Source: a bacterium (lineage in GTDB: Bacteria; Electryoneota; Electryoneia; Electryoneales; Electryoneaceae). From it: a stretch of DNA of 64,000 bases. Below, piece by piece: positions 35,278 to 44,829 of the stretch. Below the pieces are notes generated by a model. The model was not told the origin of the DNA, ran no database searches, and saw nothing but the letters and a program-made list of their open reading frames with translations. Location: the NCBI GenBank assembly GCA_020444425.1, contig JAHLLB010000010.1, positions 1 to 64,000 of the forward strand, given 5' to 3'. The position numbers and the translations under genes were made by a program. Each line of letters starts with the position of its first letter. Within the stretch, counting starts at the first letter, position 1.

Positions 35278-38232
35278 TTACTCTTCCTCTCCTTCGAGGA
35301 AGAAGAGAACGTCCTTCTTCAAGGTTTCGTAGCTGTGGTACACTTCAGGCTTGACCGGCAGCGACTGCACCATGATCCGGCCCCAGCGCGATTGCACCAG
35401 CCGTGGATCGCAAATGATTGCAACGCCGTAGTCGTCAGTGCGACGGATCAGTCGGCCCAAGCCCTGCCGCAAGCGCAGGATCGCCTCCGGGACGGTGTAT
35501 TCGATGAACGGATTTCCACCCTCGGCCTTGATCTTCTCCGACCTCGCTTCCACCAGCGGATCGTTGGGCACATGGAACGGCAACTTCGCGATAATCAGCA
35601 ACTCCAGCGAATCGCCCGGCACATCAATCCCCTCCCAGAAGGAGTCAACGCCGAACAACACAGAGGCCCGTTCGCTACGGAAGCGGTCGAGCATCTCCGC
35701 CTGGGAGGATCCCACTCCCTGCGCAAACGTGGTCCAGCCCTGCCGTTCGAGCACCGGTGACGCCTGGTCGTAAGCATCCCCGAGCATCTTCTGGCTGGTG
35801 AATAACACCAATGTGCCGGCGTCCAGCTCGGTCGGCAGTCTGTGTGCCAGCTCAGCTACGCCCTGCACGAACTCGTCCACGTTGCCTTTCGGCGTCCCGA
35901 GGTAATCCACGACGGCGATAAACATCTGGTCACGCATGTCGAACGGGGACGGATACACCACTCCACGCGACTCGTGCAGGCCGAGCCGTTTGCGGATGAA
36001 GTCGAAAGCCGTGTTGACGGTCAACGTTGCCGAAGTCAGCACCAGCGACTTCAGCTTCGGATACAACGTGGTGTTGAGCACGACGCTGACATCCAGCGGG
36101 GCTGAGTTGAGCGTCACTCCCGCGCGTGCGTCCTTACCGATATTATACCAGAGGACGGTATTTTCCGGTTCGGGACCGGTCAGCAGCCGGAACGCATCCG
36201 CGATGCCCTTCATTTCACCACGAATCGACTTGAGCCGTGCGACGACGTCGTTACCGTCGATGATCGGATCGTCCGCTTCGTCCAGAATGTCCAGCAGCTT
36301 GTCCAGTTCACGCAGCAGCCCGGCGAAGGCGTTCAGGTGTGCGTGAATCGCCGGCTGGATCGGGCCGAACGTCGTCTCTCCGCTGACATACCGCACCGAT
36401 CGGTTGTAGTAGTTGTTGTTGCTGCTCTTGCTGTTCTCAGTTTCTTCCGTCCGAACGGTGAACAGGCTGTAGAGTTCGCCGTGAAAATGGTCGCCGGTGC
36501 GCAGCAGCGTGGTGATCGCGTCCACGAGCCGGTCGATCGGTCCAGGTTCATCGGTGTCTTTCCGTTCGAGTGGCGTCTCCAGGATCGGCTGCAATGCACG
36601 CAGGCCGAGCAGCAAGCCAGGACGTTTCGCGGACGGATCGTGCAATTGCAGCAGCAGATTGCGCAGTGGCACGAAATGATAATTCACGCCAAGGTGTTTC
36701 GCGGCGATATCTTCGATGTGGTGCGCTTCGTCGATGATCAGCCGGTCGTATTCGCCGAGCACGCCGCCATCGCTGGCAAGATCGCTGAACAGCAGCGCGT
36801 GATTGATCAGCACCACGTCCGCCGCAAGCGCCGACATGCGAATCCGGTGCAAAAAGCATCCCTCGCTGCCACGGCAAACCCTGTTCGAGCAGAACCCGGA
36901 ATCGGCGGACAACCGCGGCCACAGACCACGCACCAGACCTTGCCGCACACCCGGCGCCTCACCGATGTCGCCGGTCTTCGTCCGATTCAGCCACCGCACC
37001 ATCGGCAGCAGGGCAACGCGTTCCTCGCCTTCGAGCGCATCCGGTTCGGTCACCAGCGCATCGTAACGCCGTTTGCAGATGTAGTTCCCTCGTCCCTTGA
37101 GCAGAACAGCACGGACATCCCCGCCGAACGCCGCCGCGAGGTACGGCAGATCCTTGTCGAATAGCTGATTCTGCAGATGACGAGTGTTGGTCGAAATGAT
37201 AACCCGTCCCCGTTCGGCGCGAGCGTGCACCAGCGCAGGCAGCAGGTACGCCAGCGACTTGCCAGTGCCGGTCCCGGCTTCACAGATCAGTCCGCCGCCC
37301 CTCTCCATCGTCTCGTGGACATCCCACGCCATGTCCACCTGGCCCTGACGCACCTGGTAGCCCGGAACCTGCTTCGCGATGGGACCGTCTTCGCTGAAGA
37401 AATTGGCGTACGTGTCGGCGTCCACCGTCTCCGGGTTCGGCGCTTTGTCACGGTTGCCCGGTTCGCCGCTGAAATCCCCGATGCGGTTGTCGGAGAGGTC
37501 AGGCGGTGTCCACACGCCCAACGCTCCCGCGCCAATGGCGAGCAGGCCGTCGATCAATGAACCGAGGGTAAAGTTGGAGGTGCCGAGAATACGCAGCATT
37601 TCGCGCAGTTCGCCGGGCGGTAAACGTCGTGCACGGGCGAGCAAAGCGAGCAGCACCTGGCCGGTCGCGTCCGCGTCATCGGTGGCGCGGTGGGCGTTGG
37701 AGAGGTCAATCTCGAGCAATCGCGCCAGCGCACCGAGGCCGAAGCGGTCAAACTCAATGGGGAAAAAGGTGCGCGCGAGGGTCAGAGTGTCATAGACATC
37801 CCCCGGCGGCGCCAACGGTGCGGTTTCCATCCGTCCGAGTTCGGCGTCGAGGTAATTGAGATCAAACTGAACGTTCTGCCCGAGGATCGGAGCGTTGCCG
37901 AAGAAGTCGACGAGTTCCTGCGCGATTTCCTCGAACGGTGGCTCGTTGGCGAGGTCGTCGTCGGTGATGCCGGTGAGCCGTGTGATGAAAGCGGGCAACG
38001 GTTCGTCGACCTTGAGCAGACGGCTGAACCGGGCTGCTTCTGCCCCACCCTCGAATTTGACCGCGCCAACTTCAATCACGCGACAGGTCTTGAAATCAAG
38101 ACCGGTCGTCTCGACGTCGAACGAGACAAACGTCGCCAGCCCGAGCCGGGCGAGCTCCTGTGGGGTCAGTGGGGATGGATCGGGCAGGTTCAGCGTTGTC
38201 TCCTCCTGAGGTTCTGGCTGGGTAGAATACAC
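35278..38232 (-). CDS. dinG: DnaQ-type exonuclease fused to DinG-family helicase
   Basis: A 984-aa fusion. The N-terminal DEDDh 3'-5' exonuclease has FVSFDVETTG (Asp39, Glu41), ILGQNVQFDLNYL and HRATDDADAT. The XPD/DinG-like superfamily 2 helicase follows: Walker A EAGTGTGKS (about 320), DEAH in LIIDEAHHIED (about 499), QGLGRLIRRTDD near the end. Cysteines around 385 and 449 (ICKRRY, FCSNRVCRGSEGC) fit the four-cysteine iron-sulfur cluster of DinG/XPD. The architecture matches Gram-positive-type DinG. Start is GTG 38232, the first start after an in-frame stop; there is no ribosome site and TAATAA lies just upstream, so a leaderless message is possible. Role: DNA repair or R-loop/D-loop unwinding. 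Confidence 0.92.
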   Translation of the reverse strand: MYSTQPEPQEETTLNLPDPSPLTPQELARLGLATFVSFDVETTGLDFKTCRVIEVGAVKFEGGAEAARFSRLLKVDEPLPAFITRLTGITDDDLANEPPFEEIAQELVDFFGNAPILGQNVQFDLNYLDAELGRMETAPLAPPGDVYDTLTLARTFFPIEFDRFGLGALARLLEIDLSNAHRATDDADATGQVLLALLARARRLPPGELREMLRILGTSNFTLGSLIDGLLAIGAGALGVWTPPDLSDNRIGDFSGEPGNRDKAPNPETVDADTYANFFSEDGPIAKQVPGYQVRQGQVDMAWDVHETMERGGGLICEAGTGTGKSLAYLLPALVHARAERGRVIISTNTRHLQNQLFDKDLPYLAAAFGGDVRAVLLKGRGNYICKRRYDALVTEPDALEGEERVALLPMVRWLNRTKTGDIGEAPGVRQGLVRGLWPRLSADSGFCSNRVCRGSEGCFLHRIRMSALAADVVLINHALLFSDLASDGGVLGEYDRLIIDEAHHIEDIAAKHLGVNYHFVPLRNLLLQLHDPSAKRPGLLLGLRALQPILETPLERKDTDEPGPIDRLVDAITTLLRTGDHFHGELYSLFTVRTEETENSKSSNNNYYNRSVRYVSGETTFGPIQPAIHAHLNAFAGLLRELDKLLDILDEADDPIIDGNDVVARLKSIRGEMKGIADAFRLLTGPEPENTVLWYNIGKDARAGVTLNSAPLDVSVVLNTTLYPKLKSLVLTSATLTVNTAFDFIRKRLGLHESRGVVYPSPFDMRDQMFIAVVDYLGTPKGNVDEFVQGVAELAHRLPTELDAGTLVLFTSQKMLGDAYDQASPVLERQGWTTFAQGVGSSQAEMLDRFRSERASVLFGVDSFWEGIDVPGDSLELLIIAKLPFHVPNDPLVEARSEKIKAEGGNPFIEYTVPEAILRLRQGLGRLIRRTDDYGVAIICDPRLVQSRWGRIMVQSLPVKPEVYHSYETLKKDVLFFLEGEEE

Positions 38233-38429
38233 ATTTGTTTATTAGTTTGACAAGGGCTCACCGGGCTTCCACAGCCGATTCGCATCTTGCCCACACTTCT
38301 ATACCACGTCTCCTCGAGTCGCCTCAAGATTTCCTCGAAAATACCAAAGCCACTTGAACCTCACCATGTCACCTTGTATAGTTAGGCACGTCGAACTTTT
38401 CTCGTAACTTACAGTTTATGGGGGTAATG

Positions 38430-40592
38430 ATGCGGTACTTCATTGCAGCAATGCTGTCGTTCATCGTCACAGTCAATGCATTCGCGGACTGGGGTCATAT
38501 CCAGGGTCCGTTTTTCGGGCAGGTTGGCCGGATGGAAAGCTTGCCTTCCGGCGGCTTGTTGGTGGCGACCAGTGGCGGTTTGTTTGCCTCAACCGATGGC
38601 GGCGACACGTGGTTTTTCACCGGACTCGGCTCGATGGACGATCCCAACGCAGGAAATCTCGTCTCCTTTGACGCCTTCGAGGACGAGGACGGGTCGGTGT
38701 ACGTTGCCATGGAAGAACTCTATGCCGGTACCACCGCGTTGAACGATTTCCAGCGAGTGGCCTTACCCAATCCGGCTTATGGTGTAGAGTCGATCCTGAA
38801 ATCCGACGGTACCTGGATTCTCGCCAGCGCGCTCGAGATCTGGCGTTCCGTTGACGATATGCAGAGTTTCACCGAATCCTATGCCATCTCACCGATTTTC
38901 AACGACATTGTGTCCGTCTTCGAAGATCCGTCCAACAGCACCTTGCTCGCCAACCTTTCCAGTCCCGGCGGCACGTATTTCCTGATCTCCGTGGATAACG
39001 GGCAGACCTGGACCGAACAACAGATCACAGGCGTATTCGGGGAACTGTTTGACCCGCAGTTCGGCGCTGACGGCCTGCTGTATTTCGGCAATAACTACCA
39101 GAATCAGGGTCACTTGCGGTACACGTCGGATTATGGTGTCACTAACACCGAGTTTTACGCACCAGATGGGAATTACGAGCTCCACAGTCTGACCCTTGGT
39201 GGCAATGGCCGGATTGCCTGCGGGCGTCATCTGGGCTTGATCATCTCAACCGACGGCGGCTCGGCCTTCTCGGCTGTGATCAACGATGTTTACAGTCCAT
39301 CTGCCATTTATTACCACAACGGGGAACTGGTTGCCGGAAACGCTGACGGCATCCATGTATCCAGCGATGACGGCGGAACCTGGTATCAGCAGAACGACGG
39401 ATTCATGGTTCAGGACATGGTCACCGCGAACATCGACGCCGACGGCAACGCATGGATCGCAGATTCCGGCCGTCTGTACAAACAGAACGGTGACAGCTGG
39501 ATGCTTGTTGATTTACCGGGTGACGGCACGCCCTACATCACCGAAATCGGTGTCACCAACAGCGGACGAGTGCTTCTGTTCGGACGGGACAATGACGGGA
39601 CGGTCCGGATTCTCTACACGGACAACGGCGGTGATTCATGGTCCGCCGCGACGGGTATTGACGAATCCGACTACAACGACTTTTCGCGTCTGATCGAACC
39701 GGGCGACGGCAACCTGTATGTCGGTCATGCCGCCTTCGGACCGCTGGTCTCTGATGACAATGGGGCATCGTGGAGCACAATCAACGCAGACGGTGCCGGT
39801 CAGCTGGCGATCTCCGGCGATGGCACGATGTACGTATCGCACTGGTCCGGCCTGATCAAATCGGTTGATGGTGGCGCGACCTGGTCCACGATCAACGACA
39901 TTTCCTCACCCGGAACGGTTGCGGCATCACCGGCGGGCGGTGCCGCGCTGGTAGCCAGTTGGCTGGATCTGATGCTGTACGATCCGGGCAACGATTCCTG
40001 GAACGACATCGGCAGCAACCTGAACACGGCGTTGAACAACGCGTGGTATTCGGAAATCACCAGCTACGGCTTCGATGAGGAAGGTGATATCTTCGTCACA
40101 GTAATGATCGACGATTTCGGCAGCTCAAGGAATTTCACGCGCGTGCTTGTGTCGGAAGATAACGGCGCAACGTTCACTGACGAAACCGGCGATGGCTACA
40201 TCAACTTTGCAGTCGCTGAACACATCCGCCACAGCGGTCAGGGAATGATGCTGGCTCTCACCAACATGGGATTGTTCGGCGAGGACCTTCAGGCTGGTTT
40301 TGTGGAAGACAAAGCAACCGCAGCACCGCGTGAGTTCAGCCTTGCGCAGAACTACCCGAACCCGTTCAACCCGTCCACAACGATCCGCTTCAGCGTCCCG
40401 GTCAGTGGTCAAGTCACGTTGGCAGTGTATGACGTGCTCGGGCGTGAAGTCGCTCGCCTGGTGGATGGTATCGTCCCCGCCGGCTCGCGCCAGGTTGTCT
40501 TTGATGGTTCACAGCTCAGCAGTGGAGTGTATTTCTACCAATTGCGCGCAAACGGACAGTCGGCAGTGAACCGGATGATCCTGATGAAATAA
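38430..40592 (+). CDS. BNR/VPS10-like beta-propeller surface protein with T9SS-type tail
   Basis: A 720-aa exported protein. The signal peptide (MRYFIAAMLSFIVTVNAFA) precedes at least seven Asp-box/BNR motifs (STDGGDTW, SVDNGQTW, SSDDGGTW, TDNGGDSW, SDDNGASW, SVDGGATW, SEDNGATF), the signature of sialidase-like propellers. No sialidase active-site arginine triad is evident, so it may bind rather than cleave. The end has YPNPFNPSTTIRF, VYDVLGREVARL and SGVYFYQLR, the sorting domain. Starts at 38418 and 38427 are also in frame; ATG 38430 is best spaced from GGGGG at 38421. Confidence 0.87.
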   Translation: MRYFIAAMLSFIVTVNAFADWGHIQGPFFGQVGRMESLPSGGLLVATSGGLFASTDGGDTWFFTGLGSMDDPNAGNLVSFDAFEDEDGSVYVAMEELYAGTTALNDFQRVALPNPAYGVESILKSDGTWILASALEIWRSVDDMQSFTESYAISPIFNDIVSVFEDPSNSTLLANLSSPGGTYFLISVDNGQTWTEQQITGVFGELFDPQFGADGLLYFGNNYQNQGHLRYTSDYGVTNTEFYAPDGNYELHSLTLGGNGRIACGRHLGLIISTDGGSAFSAVINDVYSPSAIYYHNGELVAGNADGIHVSSDDGGTWYQQNDGFMVQDMVTANIDADGNAWIADSGRLYKQNGDSWMLVDLPGDGTPYITEIGVTNSGRVLLFGRDNDGTVRILYTDNGGDSWSAATGIDESDYNDFSRLIEPGDGNLYVGHAAFGPLVSDDNGASWSTINADGAGQLAISGDGTMYVSHWSGLIKSVDGGATWSTINDISSPGTVAASPAGGAALVASWLDLMLYDPGNDSWNDIGSNLNTALNNAWYSEITSYGFDEEGDIFVTVMIDDFGSSRNFTRVLVSEDNGATFTDETGDGYINFAVAEHIRHSGQGMMLALTNMGLFGEDLQAGFVEDKATAAPREFSLAQNYPNPFNPSTTIRFSVPVSGQVTLAVYDVLGREVARLVDGIVPAGSRQVVFDGSQLSSGVYFYQLRANGQSAVNRMILMK

Positions 40593-40633
40593 CGCTGATC
40601 GGATCACACGAAACGGCTTGAACGAACGAAAAA

Positions 40634-40663
40634 GTGGCCGAGTCTGAATGCAGACACGGCCAC
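40634..40663 (-). terminator. Terminator of gcvPB
   Basis: GTGGCCG-A-GTCTG (40634-40646) pairs with CAGAC-A-CGGCCAC (40651-40663) apart from the central A-A. On the minus strand it is followed by TTTTTCGTTC. It lies between convergent genes and may also serve the plus-strand BNR gene. Confidence 0.8.
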
Positions 40664-40704
40664 GAATTTCTCAGAACAACGGTACGTCCCAAGCTCCCTC
40701 GAGC

Positions 40705-42162
40705 CTAACTCTTCGCCGTCCACCGCACGTTCGGCTTGCGTGACGCGGCGGCCTCGTCCAACCGTTTCACCGGCGTGTTGTACGGCGCATCGCGCAGGAA
40801 TTCCGGTTTCGTCATCGCCTCTTCCGAGATCTTGTGCATGATCTCGATGAAGCGGTCGAGGGTTTCCTTGGTCTCGGTTTCGGTCGGCTCGATCATCATC
40901 GCTTCGTGCACGATTAGCGGGAAGTACACCGTCGGTGCGTGCATGCCGAAGTCGAGCAGACGTTTCGCGATGTCCAGCGCGCGGGCGCCATTTTTCGCCT
41001 GCTTGTCGGCGCTGAAGACCACCTCGTGCAGGCAACGGTCGGGGAACGGCAACGCAAAATCCTTTTGCAGCAGGATGCGCAGATAGTTCGCGTTGGTGAT
41101 CGCCGCCCGGGAAACATCCTCGAGGCCATCCTTGCCGTTGGCGAGGATGTAGGTGTACGCGCGCAGCAGCACGAGGAAGTTGCCGTAGAAGCCCTGCAAC
41201 TTGCCGATGGATTTTGGGCGCACCCAGTCGTGGAAGAACACGTCCTCTTCCTTACGGATTATCGGAGTCGGCAGGTACGGCTCGAGCGCATCAACGCAGC
41301 ACACCGGCCCGGCACCCGGACCACCGCCGCCGTGCGGCGTGGAAAAGGTCTTGTGGACGTTAATGTGCATCACGTCGAAGCCCATCTTGGCCGGATACGT
41401 AATGCCGAGCAGCGCGTTCAGGTTCGCGCCGTCCATGTACATGAACCCGCCGGCGTCATGCACGATCTTCGAGATTTCCTGGATGTTGCTTTCGAAGATG
41501 CCGAGCGTGTTCGGGTTGGTGATCATCATCCCGACGAGCTGGTCGTCCACGGCCTTGCGCACCTCTTCCGGATCGACCGTGCCGTCATCCCCCGATTTCA
41601 GCTCCACCACGTCGCAGCCAGCGAGTTTGATGGTCGCCGGGTTGGTCCCATGCGCGGAGTCGGGGATGATGACCTTTTTGCGCTTCCTGTCACCGTGATC
41701 CTCGTGATACTTCTTCATCAGCATCAGCCCGGTCAGCTCACCGGATGCTCCCGCCGGTGGCTGCAGGGTGACGGCGTTAAAGCCGGTGATCGCCTTGAGC
41801 TGTTCACCGAGTTCGTACAGCACCTCCAGCGCGCCCTGGGCATAGCGGGTCGGTGTGTACGGGTGCAGCTCCGCAAAGTTCGCGTTCCCAACCACCTGTT
41901 CGTTGATCTTCGGGTTGTATTTCATGGTGCACGACCCGAGCGGGTAAAAGTCCCGGTCAACGTGATGGTTCAGGTTTGACAGGCGGTGGAAGTGGCGGAT
42001 GACATCGTTCTCGCTTACTTCCGGCAACGGGGCATCCGTTTGACGGCGCAGCTTCTTCGGCAAGGGTTGCGCAGCCGGAACGTCGGAGACCGGCAATCTC
42101 ACGCCACGCCGGCCATGGGCAGACAATTCGTACAGCAGCTTTTCCGGCATCGGGTTCTGCAT
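40705..42162 (-). CDS. gcvPB: Glycine dehydrogenase (decarboxylating) subunit 2
   Basis: A 485-aa C-terminal half of the split P protein. It has the PLP-binding lysine in NVHKTFSTPHGGGGPGAG and the family segments LGSCTMKYNPK and LQPPAGASGELTGL. It works with GcvPA (14496) and GcvH (14106), which lie about 25 kb away on the other strand, so the glycine cleavage genes are dispersed; gcvT is not in the window. Start ATG 42162, or ATG 42150 nearer the conserved MPEKLLYELS; AAGGA lies upstream. I found no glycine riboswitch in the leader. Confidence 0.95.
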   Translation of the reverse strand: MQNPMPEKLLYELSAHGRRGVRLPVSDVPAAQPLPKKLRRQTDAPLPEVSENDVIRHFHRLSNLNHHVDRDFYPLGSCTMKYNPKINEQVVGNANFAELHPYTPTRYAQGALEVLYELGEQLKAITGFNAVTLQPPAGASGELTGLMLMKKYHEDHGDRKRKKVIIPDSAHGTNPATIKLAGCDVVELKSGDDGTVDPEEVRKAVDDQLVGMMITNPNTLGIFESNIQEISKIVHDAGGFMYMDGANLNALLGITYPAKMGFDVMHINVHKTFSTPHGGGGPGAGPVCCVDALEPYLPTPIIRKEEDVFFHDWVRPKSIGKLQGFYGNFLVLLRAYTYILANGKDGLEDVSRAAITNANYLRILLQKDFALPFPDRCLHEVVFSADKQAKNGARALDIAKRLLDFGMHAPTVYFPLIVHEAMMIEPTETETKETLDRFIEIMHKISEEAMTKPEFLRDAPYNTPVKRLDEAAASRKPNVRWTAKS

Positions 42163-42453
42163 TTGCGGAAAATCCTTGACTCAGTGTGGATCGTTTACCG
42201 TGGAGGGGTTTCCTGATCTCCCTCTCAGAACCGGGTAAAGAAGGTACGAATATACGGCTCACCGATCTGTCTCGCTGAGCGAGCTCAACCGTCTCCAGTC
42301 CAATCGAGCAGAAACCAGCTTTGGATATTTTTGTTTTATCGGTGATATTTTCGTATGATTGATGCCGCTTTCGGCCCTTTAGATCGAGGATTCGAATCAG
42401 CATGCATGGTGGAATTAACCGGTCACGTGTTGCGAGGCCGGGCTGAATTTACG

Positions 42454-42482
42454 TTGACTCCCCGGGAGCGTGCCTGTATATT
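42454..42482 (+). promoter_or_regulatory. Sigma-70-type promoter for secDF
   Basis: TTGACT (42454-42459), a 17-base spacer and TATATT (42477-42482): five of six matches in the -35 and a good -10. Predicted transcription starts near 42489, about 255 bases before the secD start codon. Confidence 0.7.
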
Positions 42483-42497
42483 CAGGGGTTCAATTTG

Positions 42498-42525
42498 AAC
42501 CGGTCTATCTGGACCGGTTTCGTTT
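42498..42525 (+). promoter_or_regulatory. Leader hairpin in the secD 5' region
   Basis: AACCGGTC and GACCGGTT form a perfect 8-bp stem with a TATCTG loop, followed by TCGTTT. It would form within the first ~30 nucleotides of the predicted transcript, as a 5' stabilising hairpin or weak attenuator. Confidence 0.5.
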
Positions 42526-42744
42526 GCAGGGAAGGGGCTGGAGTGCAGGGAGTTTTGTGGGGGCGACGGGTTGAGGTAGAGCCCGGGAGTCATCCCTTCC
42601 CATCTCCGCAGGCACACAGTTGAGTCTGTGTCATTCTCCCCTTAACCTTGCAAGTTCGCAAACAGCCACCGCCAGTCATCCCGGGAAGGTCTCCGCGGCT
42701 GGTCCAACACCGCCTTTTGGGCGCCGAACAGACGCTATGGTTCA

Positions 42745-44826
42745 ATGAAAGGTTCCCATCTTTTCCGCACTCTGCTGATTCTCGTTTTGGTTGTGCTCGC
42801 GGTTGTGAATTTGTATCCGACGTACCGCGGCATGCAGCTCGAGAACAATTTGGAGCAGAAGCTCCAGCAGATCAGCGACGCCACTGGCATGCCAGTCAAC
42901 ATCCTTCGTGAGGACATCTTCCGCTTTGATGTCGATCTCGCTTACAAGATCCGTCAGCAGACGGACTTGAGCGACGACAAAAAAGCTGAGCTTGTAAGCC
43001 TCGTGAATGAACTGCGCGGAGATTTCTTCGCAGAGTTTGAGGATGTCAGTGATGGATCGATCAAGCTCGGTCTCGACTTGCAGGGCGGCATGCACCTCAT
43101 CCTTGAGGTGAGTCTTGTCGACCTGATGGATCGTCTGGCCAAAGGTACGGACCAAACGTACGAAGAGGTCTCGAACGCCGTTCGCCAGCAGTTGATCGAC
43201 GATCCGACGCTTGAATTCGATCAAGTGGTTGTGCAGCAGTTCGCCGACCGTGGCGTGCCGATGGCGCGTTACTTCGGTGACCCGCGGCAGAGCGACCGTG
43301 AAATCGTCCGCATGCTCGGTGAGCAGGCGGAGGAAGCGGTCAATCTGACGCTGACCAAGCTGCGTAACCGTATCGACGAGTTCGGCGTTTCCGAGCCTTC
43401 GATCACGCGTCAGGGTGCCCGTCGCATCGTGGTTGAGCTGCCGGGTGTGCAGGATCCGACCCGTGCGCGCAACCTGATCGGCAGGACCGCGCTGCTCGAG
43501 TTCAAGCTCGTGGCGGACGCGGAAGTCAGTGCGCGCGTCATCCAGGACATCGACGACTACCTGCGGAAGCATTCGGACGCTCCAGGTCTGATGGACACCG
43601 AGGGTGATACGTCAGCCGCCGCAGATGAAGAGATGGCCGCGGAAGAGATGGCGGATGCCGATGCCGACACTGCCACTTCTGACGAAGAGCAGACGAGCAC
43701 CGAGCGCCTGCTTGGCGAAGACGGCGATGACATGGCGGAGAGCAGCGGTTCGAGTTTCGATCCGAACCGTCCGTTCAGCAGCCTGATGAGCCTGTTCGGC
43801 CGGCAGATCGTGGTGCTTGAATCCGACCGTGACCGCGTCGAGGCAATTCTCGGCCGCCAGGATGTGCAGAACGTCATCCCGCCGGAGTATGAATTCCTTT
43901 GGAGCAACAAGGAAAACACCGACCAGCAGGGTCGCGCGTTCAACTACCTGTATCTGCTCAAGTCGAAAGCCGAGTTGACGGGTAGCGCCCTGAGCGACGC
44001 GCAGGTGACGATCGGCAGCGGTTCCGCCGATCCGACTCAGGCCGGTCAGGCGATCGTCACGTTGACGATGAAGCGCGAAGGCGCGCGTACGTTTGCCCGT
44101 GTCACCGAGAACAACATCGGTGAACAGCTGGCCATCGTGTTGGACGATAAAGTGCACATGGCACCGAACATCCGTTCCCGTATCCCGGACGGCCGCGCGA
44201 TCATTGAAGGCATGGAAAGCGTCGAAGAAGCGGACGACATTTCGATTGTTCTTCGCGCGGGTGCCTTGCCGGCGCCGGTTGAGATTATCGAAGAACGGAC
44301 CGTCGGCCCGAGCCTCGGTGAGGATTCGATCAAGGCTGGTACCTTCAGCGCCATCACGGGCCTTGCACTGGTCATGATCTTCATGGTCATTTACTACCGT
44401 GGCAGCGGGTTGGTCGCGGACCTGGTCCTGTTGCTGAACATCATCTTCCTGATGGCGGTTCTGGCGGGCTTTGGTTTCACCCTGACCCTGCCGGGTATCG
44501 CGGGTATTATCCTCACGATCGGTATGGCGGTGGACGCCAACGTGCTGATCTTCGAGCGTATCCGTGAGGAACTCACAGCGGGCAAGACGGTGTGGAACGC
44601 TGTCAAGAACGGGTTCGACCGTGCGTTGATCACGATTCTCGACGCGAACATCACCACCATGATCGCGGGTATCATTCTGTATCAGTTCGGTACCGGCCCG
44701 ATCCGTGGTTTCGCCTTGACCCTGATGATTGGTATCGCCGCGTCTGTGTTCACCGCCCTGGTGGTGAGCCGTGCGATTTTCGATTACATCACCGCCCGTT
44801 GGTCGGTTAAAAAGCTGAGTATCTGA
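42745..44826 (+). CDS. secD: Protein translocase subunit SecD
   Basis: A 693-aa RND-type membrane protein that uses the proton gradient to help move preproteins through SecYEG. The N-terminal helix (LILVLVVLAVVNLYP) is followed by the P1 region with GLDLQGGMHLIL, and the C-terminal half has five membrane helices with the conserved VGPSLGEDSI and AVDANVLIFERIREEL motifs. It is longer than E. coli SecD (615) largely because of an acidic, low-complexity insertion at about 277-340. secF follows three bases after the stop. YajC is not adjacent. Confidence 0.95.
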   Translation: MKGSHLFRTLLILVLVVLAVVNLYPTYRGMQLENNLEQKLQQISDATGMPVNILREDIFRFDVDLAYKIRQQTDLSDDKKAELVSLVNELRGDFFAEFEDVSDGSIKLGLDLQGGMHLILEVSLVDLMDRLAKGTDQTYEEVSNAVRQQLIDDPTLEFDQVVVQQFADRGVPMARYFGDPRQSDREIVRMLGEQAEEAVNLTLTKLRNRIDEFGVSEPSITRQGARRIVVELPGVQDPTRARNLIGRTALLEFKLVADAEVSARVIQDIDDYLRKHSDAPGLMDTEGDTSAAADEEMAAEEMADADADTATSDEEQTSTERLLGEDGDDMAESSGSSFDPNRPFSSLMSLFGRQIVVLESDRDRVEAILGRQDVQNVIPPEYEFLWSNKENTDQQGRAFNYLYLLKSKAELTGSALSDAQVTIGSGSADPTQAGQAIVTLTMKREGARTFARVTENNIGEQLAIVLDDKVHMAPNIRSRIPDGRAIIEGMESVEEADDISIVLRAGALPAPVEIIEERTVGPSLGEDSIKAGTFSAITGLALVMIFMVIYYRGSGLVADLVLLLNIIFLMAVLAGFGFTLTLPGIAGIILTIGMAVDANVLIFERIREELTAGKTVWNAVKNGFDRALITILDANITTMIAGIILYQFGTGPIRGFALTLMIGIAASVFTALVVSRAIFDYITARWSVKKLSI

Positions 44827-44829
44827 CCC

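Larger units (their letters stand above)
42163..42744. other. 582-bp intergenic region upstream of secD and gcvPB
   Basis: No coding frame with protein-like character and no recognised RNA family. The right half contains a strong promoter (42454) and hairpins; the left half must carry the gcvPB promoter, with AT-rich DNA (TTTTTGTTTTATC) near 42330. An ACACAG/TCTGTGT hairpin lies near 42610-42630. Confidence 0.6.

Noticed and set aside
42163..42250. Glycine riboswitch for gcvPB
   Set aside because: No tandem glycine aptamer pattern is visible upstream of gcvPB, nor upstream of gcvH.
42163..42744. Structural RNA such as SRP RNA, 6S RNA or tmRNA
   Set aside because: The hallmark SRP tetraloop region, the 6S central bubble and the tmRNA tRNA-like ends are not present.
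42742..43572. 276-codon minus-strand frame opposite secD
   Set aside because: Shadow frame; secD is intact with all family motifs on the plus strand.
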